DNA from: Eubacterium sp.
Lineage (GTDB): Bacteria; Bacillota; Clostridia; Lachnospirales; Lachnospiraceae
DNA: 37,432 bases
NCBI GenBank assembly: GCA_022764165.1
Contig: JALERM010000092.1
Location: 1 to 37,432 of the forward strand
Direction of reading: 5' to 3'
Shown in pieces: positions 15,467 to 23,646 of the stretch (position 1 is the first letter of the stretch; each line of letters starts with the position of its first letter). A program made the position numbers and the translations under genes. The notes beneath the pieces are model-generated. The model was not told where the DNA came from and searched no databases. It saw only the letters and a list, made by a program, of their open reading frames with translations.

Positions 15467-16774
15467 TTAACCCCGATACAGGTTTCGTTTATCAATTACT
15501 CGAACTGCTTTTCCTTCACTTCTTACAATGGTCTTTGGAGCAACCAGCTTAACCTTTGCATAAATACCAAGCATCGCTTTCAGTCCATTCACAAGTTCTT
15601 TCTCTTTTTCTGATACGATACTCAAGTTATCAGAGAACATCTCCGGTGTCATTTCCACTTGAACTTCAATGGTATCACTGTTATTTACACGGTCAACAAT
15701 AATCTGATAGTTAGCCGGATAGCCCTGGTTCATAAGAACGGTCTCAATCTGGGACGGGAATACATTTACCCCCTTAACAATGAGCATGTCATCACTTCTT
15801 CCCAGTGGTTTGGTCATCTTAACATGAGTTCTTCCACAGGAACATTTCTCTCTGCTGAGGATGCAGATATCACGGGTACGATATCTCATCAATGGGAATG
15901 CTTCTTTGGAAATACTGGTAAATACAAGTTCACCTTTCTCGCCGTCCGGGAGAACTTCCCCGGTAATAGGGTTGATGATTTCCGGAATGAAATGGTCTTC
16001 ATTTACATGCATACCTGTCTGTTCTTCACATTCGAAAGATACACCAGGTCCGGAAATCTCGGTAAGACCATAGATATCATATGCTTTGATGCCCAGCTTT
16101 TCTTCAATGTCATGACGCATCTCCTCTGTCCATGCTTCAGCACCGAAGATACCGGCTTTCAATTTAATCTGATCGCGAACTCCCTTTTCATGAATGCTCT
16201 CTGCAAGATAAGCAGCATAAGATGGAGTACAGCAAAGAATTGTAGAACCAAGGTCTGTCATAAACTGAATCTGTCTCTCAGTATTTCCGGAAGACATAGG
16301 GAGTGTCAGACATCCAACTTTATGAGATCCGCCATTCAATCCAGGTCCGCCGGTAAACAAACCATAACCATAACTCACATGACAGACATCCTCTTTCGTT
16401 CCACCTGCTGCTACGATTGCTCTGGCACAGCAATCCTCCCAAAGATCCAGGTCATGCTGGGTATAGAAAGCAACTACACGTCTTCCGGTCGTACCACTGG
16501 TGGACTGAATACGAACACACTCGGAAAGCGGACGTGCAAGCAATCCATAGGGATATTCATCTCTTAAATCATCTTTTTCAATGAACGGTAATTTCGGAAG
16601 GTCATCCACTGACTTGATGTCTTCTGGAGTAAGCCCTTTCTCCTCCATTCTCTTTCTGTACATGGGTACATTGTCCCAAACATTCTGCACCTGTTTTACC
16701 AGTCTCTCACTCTGGATTCTGCGAATCTCTTCTCTGGATGCGCACTCGATCTCTGGCTGATAATATTTGCTCAT
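15467..16774 (-). CDS. paaK: Phenylacetate-CoA ligase family (aryl-acetate:CoA ligase)
   Basis: 435 residues, the full PaaK length. The AMP-binding signature is IQSTSGTTGRRVVAFYT (about residues 88-104); YGYGLFTGGPGLNGG, AYDIYGLTEISGPGVSFEC and MRYRTRDICILS are PaaK landmarks, and GRSDDMLIVKGVNVFPSQIE marks the C-terminal domain. It interconverts aryl-acetate + CoA + ATP with aryl-acetyl-CoA + AMP + PPi. Lying between iorAB and the ACT gene, it may run toward free acid, recovering ATP from aryl-acetyl-CoA made by IorAB, or activate acids; direction cannot be read from sequence. It lies 48 nt downstream of iorB. Confidence 0.93.
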   Translation of the reverse strand: MSKYYQPEIECASREEIRRIQSERLVKQVQNVWDNVPMYRKRMEEKGLTPEDIKSVDDLPKLPFIEKDDLRDEYPYGLLARPLSECVRIQSTSGTTGRRVVAFYTQHDLDLWEDCCARAIVAAGGTKEDVCHVSYGYGLFTGGPGLNGGSHKVGCLTLPMSSGNTERQIQFMTDLGSTILCCTPSYAAYLAESIHEKGVRDQIKLKAGIFGAEAWTEEMRHDIEEKLGIKAYDIYGLTEISGPGVSFECEEQTGMHVNEDHFIPEIINPITGEVLPDGEKGELVFTSISKEAFPLMRYRTRDICILSREKCSCGRTHVKMTKPLGRSDDMLIVKGVNVFPSQIETVLMNQGYPANYQIIVDRVNNSDTIEVQVEMTPEMFSDNLSIVSEKEKELVNGLKAMLGIYAKVKLVAPKTIVRSEGKAVRVIDKRNLYRG

Positions 16775-16822
16775 CTCTTTTCTTTCTCCTTATGTTTATT
16801 AATCATATTCATTTACCCCTGA

Positions 16823-17389
16823 TTAACCTCTTCCAAGAGCAAATGCTTTTTTATTCATCTCCACAAATTTTTCAGGAACACACTGCTCAATGGCACTGAG
16901 CCACTTTTCTTCCGGAATATCAAAATATTTAGACAGTCTTCCCATCAGGACCAGATTAACTGCCTTGGCAGAACCGGCCTGCTCCGCAAGGGAAAGGCAA
17001 TCCATAGCATCAACTGCGATTCCTTTTGCTTCCAGTTTTTCGATCAGGTTTTCCGGATAAGAAGCAGCACCGGTAATTACCGGCATAGGATCAATCTGCT
17101 GAGTATTTACTACAATACGTCCGCCTTTTTTCAGATATTCCACATAGCGTGCCGCTTCCAGTTTTTCAAAAGATACAATAAAGTCAGCTTCACCTCTGTC
17201 AATGACCGGTGAATAAACTTTCTCACCAAATCTTACATATGTAACCACGCTTCCACCGCGCTGACTCATACCATGTACTTCAGAAACTTTCACATCATAA
17301 CCTTCATTCAAAAGAAGATATCCTAAAAGTTTGCTGGCAAGAAGAGAACCCTGTCCGCCTACACCAACAATCATTACGTTCTTTGTCAT
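16823..17389 (-). CDS. iorB: Indolepyruvate:ferredoxin oxidoreductase, beta subunit
   Basis: 188 residues from the ATG at 17389, with GGGAGG about 10 nt upstream overlapping the end of iorA (only 4 nt between genes); longer frames start inside iorA. NVMIVGVGGQGSLLASKLLGY is the gamma-type POR domain start, followed by the diagnostic VSEVHGMSQRGGSVVTYVRFG. With IorA it decarboxylates aryl pyruvates to aryl-acetyl-CoA and passes electrons to ferredoxin. The cytosolic enzyme is oxygen sensitive, indicating an anaerobe. Confidence 0.95.
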   Translation of the reverse strand: MTKNVMIVGVGGQGSLLASKLLGYLLLNEGYDVKVSEVHGMSQRGGSVVTYVRFGEKVYSPVIDRGEADFIVSFEKLEAARYVEYLKKGGRIVVNTQQIDPMPVITGAASYPENLIEKLEAKGIAVDAMDCLSLAEQAGSAKAVNLVLMGRLSKYFDIPEEKWLSAIEQCVPEKFVEMNKKAFALGRG

Positions 17390-17393
17390 TTCT

Positions 17394-19130
17394 TTATTCC
17401 TCCCCGCTCTGTAATGCATCAAACTTACACAGCTGCTGACATACACCACAGCCAACGCACAATGTTGTATCAATCACAGCTTTTTTCTCTTTTACGCTGA
17501 TTGCCGGACATCCCAGACGCATACAGGATTTACAGCCTACACAGTTATCAGCCGCAACTTTCAGAGGTGCTTTATGTTTTACATACTTAAGAAGGGCACA
17601 CGGCCGACGGCTGATGATTACCGATGGCTCATCTGCTGCCAGTTCTTCTTTCAATACTCTGTCACATTCTTTCAGATTGTATGGATCAACAACAGCTACA
17701 CGATTGAATCCCATCGCTTTGCAGAGAGCCTCCAGATTAATCTTACCTGCCGGATCACCTTTGATATTATATCCGGTAGTAGGGTTCTGCTGATGTCCGG
17801 TCATACCGGTAATGGAATTATCCAGAATGATAATGGTGGAATTACTCTGGTTATAAGCAACATTTGCCAGACCGGTCATACCAGAATGCATGAAAGTGGA
17901 ATCACCGATTACAGCTACGGTCTTTCCTTCACTTTCTTTTCCATTCGCTTTGTTAAATCCATGGATTGCACTGATGGATGCACCCATACAAAGGGTCATG
18001 TCCATAGCTGCAAGCGGAGCTACCGCACCAAGCGTATAACAGCCGATATCTCCGAGAACCGTACATTTATTTCTGGAAAGAGTATAGAATAGACCTCTGT
18101 GAGGACATCCTGCACACATAACAGGAGGTCTTCCCGGAAGCTGTTCTTCAAGAGAACAGAACTCTGCACTTTTTCCATCAAGCTTTTCAGCAATGAGATT
18201 CTGGGAGAACTCTCCGCAGATTGGAAGCAGATCTTTACCGGATAAAGTCAGCCCCAACTGTTTACAATGATTTTCAATAATTGGATCCAACTCTTCGATA
18301 ACGATCAGTCTCTCAACTTTTTCTGCAAAATCTTTAATCAGTTTTACCGGCAGCGGATTTACCATACCAAGTTTCAAAATACTTGCACTCTCACCATAAA
18401 CTTCTTTCGCATATTGATAGCTGGTGGAAGAAGTGATAATGCCAAGTGCTGTTCCGCCCATCTCTACACGATTCAGCGGACTGGTTTCTGCGTATTCTGT
18501 CAGTTTTCTGGTACGTTCTTCTACAAATGGATGACGGCGGATCGCATTTCCCGGCATCATAACATATTTCTGGATATTTTTTTCATAAGGCTTCTGCTCT
18601 GGAACCACACGTTCACCCGGTTCTACCACGCTCTGAGAATGAGCTACACGAGTACACATTTTCATAATTACCGGAGTGTCAAAGGTCTCAGAAATCTCAT
18701 ATGCAATCTTTGTAAATTCCAGTGCTTCTGAGGAATCGGACGGCTCGAGCATAGGTATCTTGGCAGCGATTGCATGATGGCGGGAATCCTGCTCATTCTG
18801 AGAAGAATGCATTCCTGCATCATCGGCTACACAGATTACCATACCTGCGTTAACCCCTGTATAAGAGCAGGTAAAAAGTGGATCAGCCGCTACATTCAAA
18901 CCCACATGTTTCATACCGCAAAAGCTTCTTTTTCCTGCAAGAGAGGCTCCAAAAGCAACTTCCATGGCAACCTTTTCATTTGGTGCCCACTCACAATAAA
19001 CCTCATCATATTTTGCAATTTCCTCGGTAACTTCCGTACTTGGAGTCCCGGGATAACTGGATACAACACTGCATCCTGCCTCGTATAAACCTCTGGCAAA
19101 TGCCTTATTACCTAACATTAACTGTTTCAT
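17394..19130 (-). CDS. iorA: Indolepyruvate:ferredoxin oxidoreductase, alpha subunit
   Basis: 578 residues from the ATG at 19130 (AAGGA 9 nt upstream); upstream in-frame codons overlap yerC and are not used. The N-terminal pyrimidine-binding domain carries CSVVSSYPGTPSTEVTEEI, and the TPP domain has GDIGCYTLGAVAPL and GDSTFMHSGMTGLANVAYN. The last ~60 residues hold two 4Fe-4S motifs, CVGCKSCMRLGC and CVGCGVCQQLC. It oxidises indolepyruvate, phenylpyruvate and 4-hydroxyphenylpyruvate with CoA and ferredoxin. It is co-transcribed with yerC (19 nt upstream), iorB, paaK and the ACT gene. Confidence 0.96.
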   Translation of the reverse strand: MKQLMLGNKAFARGLYEAGCSVVSSYPGTPSTEVTEEIAKYDEVYCEWAPNEKVAMEVAFGASLAGKRSFCGMKHVGLNVAADPLFTCSYTGVNAGMVICVADDAGMHSSQNEQDSRHHAIAAKIPMLEPSDSSEALEFTKIAYEISETFDTPVIMKMCTRVAHSQSVVEPGERVVPEQKPYEKNIQKYVMMPGNAIRRHPFVEERTRKLTEYAETSPLNRVEMGGTALGIITSSTSYQYAKEVYGESASILKLGMVNPLPVKLIKDFAEKVERLIVIEELDPIIENHCKQLGLTLSGKDLLPICGEFSQNLIAEKLDGKSAEFCSLEEQLPGRPPVMCAGCPHRGLFYTLSRNKCTVLGDIGCYTLGAVAPLAAMDMTLCMGASISAIHGFNKANGKESEGKTVAVIGDSTFMHSGMTGLANVAYNQSNSTIIILDNSITGMTGHQQNPTTGYNIKGDPAGKINLEALCKAMGFNRVAVVDPYNLKECDRVLKEELAADEPSVIISRRPCALLKYVKHKAPLKVAADNCVGCKSCMRLGCPAISVKEKKAVIDTTLCVGCGVCQQLCKFDALQSGEE

Positions 19131-19149
19131 CGGTATATTCCTTCTCCTT

Positions 19150-19464
19150 TCAACTTTCACTTTCTGTCTTTGCTTCGCTCTCTTCCAGGCGATGCAAGGC
19201 TTTTTCCAACATACCTGTTCCGCCATTTAATGCACGGTTCACACGGCTGATGGTTGCTGTACTTGCACTTGTTGTACTCATAATATCGGAATAGACCTTT
19301 TGCTGAGCAAGCATTCTCGCCACTTCAAAACGCTGCTCAATGGACCGCAGTTCCGTCTGGGCACAAATATCCTCAAAAAAGTCCATACACTCTTCCAATG
19401 TTTCCAGCTGAAGAATTGCCTTGTACATGTCTTCTTTTCTGGTTCTCTGAAAATTTTTTTTCAT
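19150..19464 (-). CDS. YerC/YecD-family TrpR-related DNA-binding protein
   Basis: 104 residues from the ATG at 19464 (GAGG 6 nt upstream). The TrpR-like core runs from MYKAILQLETLEECMDFFEDICAQTEL through QRFEVARMLAQQKVYSDIMSTTSASTATISRVNRALNGG, where the second half is the helix-turn-helix. The E. coli TrpR relative binds tryptophan; YerC-type proteins are poorly studied. As the first gene of the ior-paaK operon, it is the obvious local regulator of aromatic amino acid catabolism. Its own promoter (19505-19533) contains a TGGTTTAC motif resembling sites before the symporter and synthetase genes, suggesting autoregulation. The C-terminal 15 residues are Glu/Ser rich. Confidence 0.9.
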   Translation of the reverse strand: MKKNFQRTRKEDMYKAILQLETLEECMDFFEDICAQTELRSIEQRFEVARMLAQQKVYSDIMSTTSASTATISRVNRALNGGTGMLEKALHRLEESEAKTESES

Positions 19465-19504
19465 ATAAACCTCATCTTTCTGCAAACAAACACATTTTTG
19501 TATT

Positions 19505-19536
19505 ATTGTATCATTTTTAGCCCTAATCGTAAACCA
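19505..19536 (-). promoter_or_regulatory. yerC-ior operon promoter with TGGTTTA motif
   Basis: On the minus strand TTTACG (19528-19533), a 17-nt spacer and TACAAT (19505-19510). TGGTTTAC (19529-19536) overlaps the -35, matching the TGGTTTA core of the symporter and synthetase promoter sites. Confidence 0.55.
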
Positions 19537-19566
19537 TTATTTTTACTTCTTTAAAAGGCTAAACAG

Positions 19567-19612
19567 TTGACTTTGGATGTTAAATATGCTATCTTGGTTT
19601 AAAGTCTTAAAG
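19567..19612 (+). promoter_or_regulatory. Acyl-CoA synthetase promoter with operator-like repeat
   Basis: TTGACT (19567-19572), a 17-nt spacer and TATCTT (19590-19595), directly followed by TGGTTTAAAGT (19595-19605) and a second TTAAAG (19607-19612) over the expected start site. The 11-mer is identical to that covering the symporter start site. Confidence 0.65.
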
Positions 19613-19635
19613 CATAAAATAGAAAGGAAAATATC

Positions 19636-21270
19636 ATGCCTGTTACTGATTTACTTGAGCGAAATCATAAATTATATGGGGACGAAGTCGCTCTGGTTGA
19701 ATTAAATCCCTCTCTGAAAGACACAAAGAGAACCAGCTGGAGAGAATACAGCCTGGTACAGGCCACTTCTTTTGAACCATACAGAAGAGAAATTACCTGG
19801 AGTGTCTTTGATGAAAAAGCAAACCGCGTAGCGAACATGCTGATCAATCGCGGAATCAAAAAAGGAGACCGCGTAGCAATTCTTATGTTTAACTGTCTGG
19901 AATGGCTGCCGATTTACTTCGGAATCCTGAAAACCGGTGCCATTGCGGTTCCATTCAATTTCCGTTTCGATTCAGAAGAAATCAAATATTGTGCAAATCT
20001 GGCTGAAGTTCATGTCCTGTTCTTTGGACCGGAATTTATCGGACGTATTGAATCAATCGAGGACGATCTGGCAAAAGGACGGCTTCTAATTTATGTAGGT
20101 GATACCTGCCCTACTTTTGCAGAAAGCTATCATGAATTGGTTGCTGACTGCTCCAGCCAGCCTCCACTCATCCGTCTGGAAGAAGAAGATGATGCAGCGA
20201 TTTATTTCTCTTCCGGAACTACAGGATTTCCAAAAGCGATTTTACATAACCATGAAAGTCTGACCCAGGCTGCTCAGATGGAACAGCGGCACCACCTGAC
20301 AGATCGAAATGATACCTTCCTTTGCATCCCGCCACTTTATCATACCGGTGCAAAATTCCACTGGATGGGAAGTCTCTGTGCAGGAAGTAAGGCGGTTCTT
20401 CTGAAGGGTACCTCTCCTGAGGTTATTCTGGATGCTGTTTCCAAGGAAAAATGTACCATCGTATGGCTTCTGGTTCCGTGGGCACAGGATATCCTGAATG
20501 CACTGGACAGAGGTGAAGTGAAGCTTGAAGATTACGAACTGAGCCAGTGGAGACTGATGCACATTGGTGCACAGCCGGTTCCGCCATCTCTGATCAAGCA
20601 TTGGAAAGAATACTTCCCGAACCACCTCTACGATACCAATTACGGACTATCCGAATCCACCGGTCCCGGATGCGTCCACCTGGGTGTTGAGAATATCCAC
20701 AAAGTTGGTGCCATCGGTGTTCCCGGATATCGTTGGAAATGTAAAATCGTAGATGAAAATATGGAAGTTGTGCCGTTTGGAGAAGTTGGAGAACTTTGTG
20801 TAAAAGGACCTGGCGTCATGACCTGCTATTACAATGATCCAAAGGCTACTGAAGAAACAATCGTGGATGGATGGCTTCGCACCGGTGATATGGCTATGCA
20901 GGATGAAGATGGGTTCTACTTCCTGGTAGACCGTAAAAAGGATGTCATCGTCAGCGGCGGAGAAAATATTTATCCGGTACAGATTGAAAACTTCCTGAGC
21001 GGCTACGAAAAAGTGAATGATGTTGCCGTTATCGGTCTCCCGGACCCACGTCTCGGTGAGATTACAGGTGCCATCATTTCTATCAAAAAAGGTATGACAT
21101 GCACAGAAGAAGAAATCGAAGCGTTCTGCAAAGGACTTCCAAGGTACAAGAGACCAAAGAAAATTATCTTTGCAGATGTTCCAAGAAACGCCACAGGCAA
21201 AATTGAAAAACCTGCTCTTCGTAAGAAATATGGGGCAGATCAGCTGGTTGCTCAGCAGAATAAAGGATAA
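19636..21270 (+). CDS. Class I acyl-CoA synthetase (AMP-forming, ANL superfamily)
   Basis: 544 residues. The P-loop-like motif IYFSSGTTGFPKAILHNH is near residue 190, NYGLSESTGPG the A5-type core, GWLRTGDMAMQDEDGFYFLVDRKKD the hinge, GGENIYPVQIENFL the C-domain, and NATGKIEKPALRK the catalytic lysine near the end. It activates a carboxylic acid as acyl-AMP and then acyl-CoA. The substrate is unknown; divergence from the yerC-ior-paaK operon and the shared promoter motif suggest an aromatic or branched acid from the same pathway. AGAAAGGA lies 7 nt before the ATG. A terminator follows. Confidence 0.92.
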   Translation: MPVTDLLERNHKLYGDEVALVELNPSLKDTKRTSWREYSLVQATSFEPYRREITWSVFDEKANRVANMLINRGIKKGDRVAILMFNCLEWLPIYFGILKTGAIAVPFNFRFDSEEIKYCANLAEVHVLFFGPEFIGRIESIEDDLAKGRLLIYVGDTCPTFAESYHELVADCSSQPPLIRLEEEDDAAIYFSSGTTGFPKAILHNHESLTQAAQMEQRHHLTDRNDTFLCIPPLYHTGAKFHWMGSLCAGSKAVLLKGTSPEVILDAVSKEKCTIVWLLVPWAQDILNALDRGEVKLEDYELSQWRLMHIGAQPVPPSLIKHWKEYFPNHLYDTNYGLSESTGPGCVHLGVENIHKVGAIGVPGYRWKCKIVDENMEVVPFGEVGELCVKGPGVMTCYYNDPKATEETIVDGWLRTGDMAMQDEDGFYFLVDRKKDVIVSGGENIYPVQIENFLSGYEKVNDVAVIGLPDPRLGEITGAIISIKKGMTCTEEEIEAFCKGLPRYKRPKKIIFADVPRNATGKIEKPALRKKYGADQLVAQQNKG

Positions 21271-21303
21271 TATTTTAATATTGCTATTATTTAGCCAACG
21301 AAA

Positions 21304-21345
21304 ACTCCCCATCACTGAAACAAATCCTGTGATGGGGAGTCTGTA
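21304..21345. terminator. Terminator after the acyl-CoA synthetase gene
   Basis: A perfect 12-bp stem (21304-21315/21329-21340) with a 13-nt loop lies 33 nt after the stop; the opposite strand has an A/T tract, so it can also serve the convergent superoxide reductase gene. A similar stem recurs at 25981-26013. Confidence 0.75.
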
Positions 21346-21383
21346 TTAGAAGAAATGATTCCCAAAAAATCCTCTGAACCTCT

Positions 21384-21986
21384 TTATCCCATAATAGTTC
21401 TGGAAATAATATCTATAACCTTATTATAGCAGCCTCCACAGCCAGTAGAGCAGCGTGTTGTATCTTTTACATCTTCAAAAACGCTGAGAAGGTCATCCAT
21501 ATTACTATGTTTATGTACTTCATCAATAATATCATAATAGCTGACATGATTACATTTACATACCATATAATCACCGTCCTGTACCTGTTCTTCCTGCTTT
21601 TTCTCTTCAATTTCTTTTTTCCAGAGACTGTGCAGATTACAGAAAGCATATGCAGCAACCACTTCATCACCTTCACAAATAGCAAAAGAGGCCTGTGGTT
21701 TGTCACCCGGTTTTAAAACTTTTCTCTGATTTCCCTGTTTGGTCTCAAGAGAAATCCATTCAATATAGTGTTCAGGAAGCATTGGATGGGAAACCTCCCC
21801 GACGGTTACTGTTACCTGATTATTTTTTACAATACAGACCGGAATATGTTTCTCAGCAGCTGCTTCTGTCGTTCCGGGAACCAGCTCTTTCATTTTTTCT
21901 CCGCAGCACATCAGCGGCACACCACTTTCCTTAACAATCGCTGCAATTTTTCCACAATGTTCACAAACATAAAATTTCTGTTCCAT
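21384..21986 (-). CDS. Desulfoferrodoxin/superoxide reductase fused to a C-terminal BFD-like [2Fe-2S] domain
   Basis: 200 residues in three parts. A desulforedoxin-like rubredoxin centre holds C8, C11, C27, C28. A superoxide reductase domain carries the Fe ligands H47 (EKHIPV), H67 (VSHPM), H73 (PEHYIEW), C116 and H119 (FCNLHSLW). After a Glu/Gln-rich linker (about 124-138) a bacterioferritin-associated-ferredoxin type domain follows, with C143-x-C145 and C183-x2-C186, plus an extra C179. Plain desulfoferrodoxin is ~125 residues and ends after the second domain. The reaction is reduction of superoxide to peroxide in the cytosol; the added cluster could feed electrons to the iron site (inference). 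It stands alone. Confidence 0.9.
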   Translation of the reverse strand: MEQKFYVCEHCGKIAAIVKESGVPLMCCGEKMKELVPGTTEAAAEKHIPVCIVKNNQVTVTVGEVSHPMLPEHYIEWISLETKQGNQRKVLKPGDKPQASFAICEGDEVVAAYAFCNLHSLWKKEIEEKKQEEQVQDGDYMVCKCNHVSYYDIIDEVHKHSNMDDLLSVFEDVKDTTRCSTGCGGCYNKVIDIISRTIMG

Positions 21987-22066
21987 AACTCATCATCCTT
22001 TTTGTTTTTTTTGTATATTACCACACTCATAAATATTAAGCAAGTTACTTCATGGAACAAATGATA

Positions 22067-22281
22067 TTATTTTGCTTTATATTTTTCAATTAATTCTTTT
22101 CCCTTCGGATGTTCACGAAGGTATTCACAGTCAGGATCTGTCTCAAGCTCTTTTAATATTATCTCCCGGATTTCTTTTGACTGAATTTCTTTGGTCTCCG
22201 GTGCCATTCGATGATATAGTAATCAAAAGTTAAAAACACTGGTATTGTATCACCATTCAGTGCATATTCTCCTTTCTTCAT
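22067..22281 (-). pseudogene. Short reading frames after deoC, probably one frameshifted small gene
   Basis: An ATG at 22281 with GGAGGAG 5 nt upstream starts a 40-codon frame (MKKGEYALNGDTIPVFLTFDYYIIEW, then basic nonsense) ending at 22159. A second frame, from an ATG at 22207 without a ribosome-binding site, reads a 46-residue acidic helix (KEIREIILKELETDPDCEYLREHPKGKELIEKY) ending at 22067. The good start belongs to one frame and the more protein-like end to the other, which suggests one ~70-residue protein split by a frameshift around 22207. The family is unknown. It lies 21 nt after deoC on the same strand. Confidence 0.4.
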
Positions 22282-22302
22282 CGTCTCCTCCACACATTCC
22301 GA

Positions 22303-22956
22303 TTATTCAGACATTTTTACCAGCTTAATAATACGACTTGTGCCAAGACGGTCAGCTCCCAGTTTCAAAAACTTTTCTGCATCCTCGAAAGAGGAAATCC
22401 CACCTGCTGCTTTCATTTTCACATTCGTACCTATATGTTTTGAAAATAATTCTATATCCTCAAACGCAGCCCCTGCCTTTGAAAAACCAGTGGATGTCTT
22501 TATATAATCTGCACCGGCCCGGGTGACAGTCTCACACATTCTGATTTTTTCTTCTTCTGTCAGCAGACAGGTTTCGATAATCACTTTTAAAATTTTTTCT
22601 CCACATTCCTTTTTCAGAATCCTGATTTCATCTTCAATACAATCATATTTTTTATCTTTTACCCACCCCAGATTGATGACCATATCAATTTCATCTGCAC
22701 CATTTTCCAGAGCATCCTTCGTCTCAAACGCTTTTGTTTTCGTTGTCATATATCCATTTGGAAATCCAATCACCGTACATACGGCTATCCTATCCTGTAC
22801 ATATTCTTTCACCTGTTTTACATAACTCGGAGGAATACATACGGATGCAGTCCCGTAACTGATTGCATCATCACAAATCTGCCTGATTTCCTCCCAGGTT
22901 GCTGTCTGTGCCAACAATGTATGATCCACATGTTTTATGATTTCTTTTCTGTCCAT
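22303..22956 (-). CDS. deoC: Deoxyribose-phosphate aldolase
   Basis: 217 residues, the bacterial short-form length. [12 protein letters not shown] opens the barrel; [28 protein letters not shown] and the Schiff-base lysine 153 in [10 protein letters not shown] are diagnostic, followed by [19 protein letters not shown] and GADRLGTSR. It splits 2-deoxyribose-5-phosphate to acetaldehyde and glyceraldehyde-3-phosphate in nucleoside salvage. No other deo genes are adjacent. GGAG lies about 7 nt before the ATG. Confidence 0.96.
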   Translation of the reverse strand: MDRKEIIKHVDHTLLAQTATWEEIRQICDDAISYGTASVCIPPSYVKQVKEYVQDRIAVCTVIGFPNGYMTTKTKAFETKDALENGADEIDMVINLGWVKDKKYDCIEDEIRILKKECGEKILKVIIETCLLTEEEKIRMCETVTRAGADYIKTSTGFSKAGAAFEDIELFSKHIGTNVKMKAAGGISSFEDAEKFLKLGADRLGTSRIIKLVKMSE

Positions 22957-23067
22957 TTATCTCCACTCCTTTATCTTACACCTTATCCTTTATATCTTAC
23001 CCTCATTACACAAAATATTCTACAACTTTTTTGTCCATTTTTATATCTTTTTTTTGCAAATTTTTAT

Positions 23068-23096
23068 TTGACATTTATTGCATTATGAATTATAAT
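23068..23096 (+). promoter_or_regulatory. Perfect consensus promoter of the coiled-coil gene
   Basis: TTGACA (23068-23073), a 17-nt spacer and TATAAT (23091-23096). Transcription should begin near 23103, just before the left 30-bp inverted repeat, so that repeat is transcribed as the 5' leader. Confidence 0.85.
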
Positions 23097-23113
23097 TTCA
23101 TTATCATAATTGT

Positions 23114-23143
23114 ACTTTGATAATTTCACAGACTTTACACTCT
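23114..23143 (+). repeat. Left arm of a perfect 30-bp inverted repeat
   Basis: These 30 bases are the exact reverse complement of 23589-23618, so the repeat brackets the whole coiled-coil gene. The arm lies in the predicted 5' leader, about 10 nt after the start site. No target-site duplication is evident outside the arms. Confidence 0.9.
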
Positions 23144-23202
23144 GCCATACAAAAGATACATAGCAGATATAGCTTTACTATCCATACAAAGGAGATATTG
23201 CC

Positions 23203-23523
23203 ATGACAGATCAGGAACTATTATCGGCACTGTCCACCTTAATTGATGAAAAGCTTGACAAGAAGCTGGATCAAAAACTGGAAGAAAACAATAAAAAACT
23301 GGAAGCTGTCTTCGAGCAGAAATTAGAAGCTGCTTTCGAGCAAAAACTTACACCCATCTACCAAAGAATGGATCATCTGGAATATCAGATCAAACAGACA
23401 GAGTACAACCTGCGGAACGAAATCCGCAGAACAGAAAAATTGCTTCTCAATGAGATAGAACGTGTTCACATCATTCTGGATCAGCACATTAACGATCCCC
23501 GGATGCATCCCTGTCTCACCTGA
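23203..23523 (+). CDS. Small coiled-coil protein of unknown function
   Basis: 106 residues, strongly charged and almost entirely helical: heptad-like Leu/Ile spacing through LDKKLDQKLEENNKKLEAVFEQKLEAAFEQKL (approximately residues 18-49, containing the near-repeat LEAVFEQK/LEAAFEQK), then MDHLEYQIKQTEYNLRNEIRRTEKLLLNEIERVHIILDQHI, ending with a short PRMHPCLT tail. No TM segment or enzymatic motif. Such repeat-length-variable coiled coils are common hypotheticals in Lachnospiraceae. GGAGATA lies 7 nt before the ATG. The gene is a single-gene unit with a perfect promoter, a terminator and flanking 30-bp inverted repeats, convergent with the large helical gene. The function is not known to me. 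Confidence 0.85.
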   Translation: MTDQELLSALSTLIDEKLDKKLDQKLEENNKKLEAVFEQKLEAAFEQKLTPIYQRMDHLEYQIKQTEYNLRNEIRRTEKLLLNEIERVHIILDQHINDPRMHPCLT

Positions 23524-23583
23524 TTGAAGCGTTACATAAGAATTAGGAAAATACGAATGAGAAACTTATGCATAAAGTACATG

Positions 23584-23634
23584 GAAAAAGAGTGTAAAGT
23601 CTGTGAAATTATCAAAGTCCTTACACTCTTTTTC
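23584..23634. terminator. Shared terminator overlapping the right inverted-repeat arm
   Basis: GAAAAAGAGTGTAAAG (23584-23599) pairs with CTTACACTCTTTTTC (23620-23634) around a ~20-nt loop, with T/A tracts on both strands. It can terminate both the coiled-coil gene and the convergent gene at 23647. Confidence 0.75.
23589..23618 (+). repeat. Right arm of the 30-bp inverted repeat
   Basis: The exact reverse complement of 23114-23143. It comprises most of the 5' arm and the loop of the shared terminator, so the mRNA 5' leader can pair with its own terminator over 30 bp, twice the length of the terminator stem. Confidence 0.9.
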
Positions 23635-23646
23635 ATTTCAATTTCT

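Noticed and set aside
15659-16567. Plus-strand frame of 302 codons inside paaK
   Set aside because: paaK on the minus strand has all family motifs and operon context; this is its antisense shadow.
23114-23618. Insertion sequence with terminal inverted repeats
   Set aside because: The enclosed protein is a short coiled coil with no transposase motif, and no target-site duplication is evident; a passive cassette remains possible.
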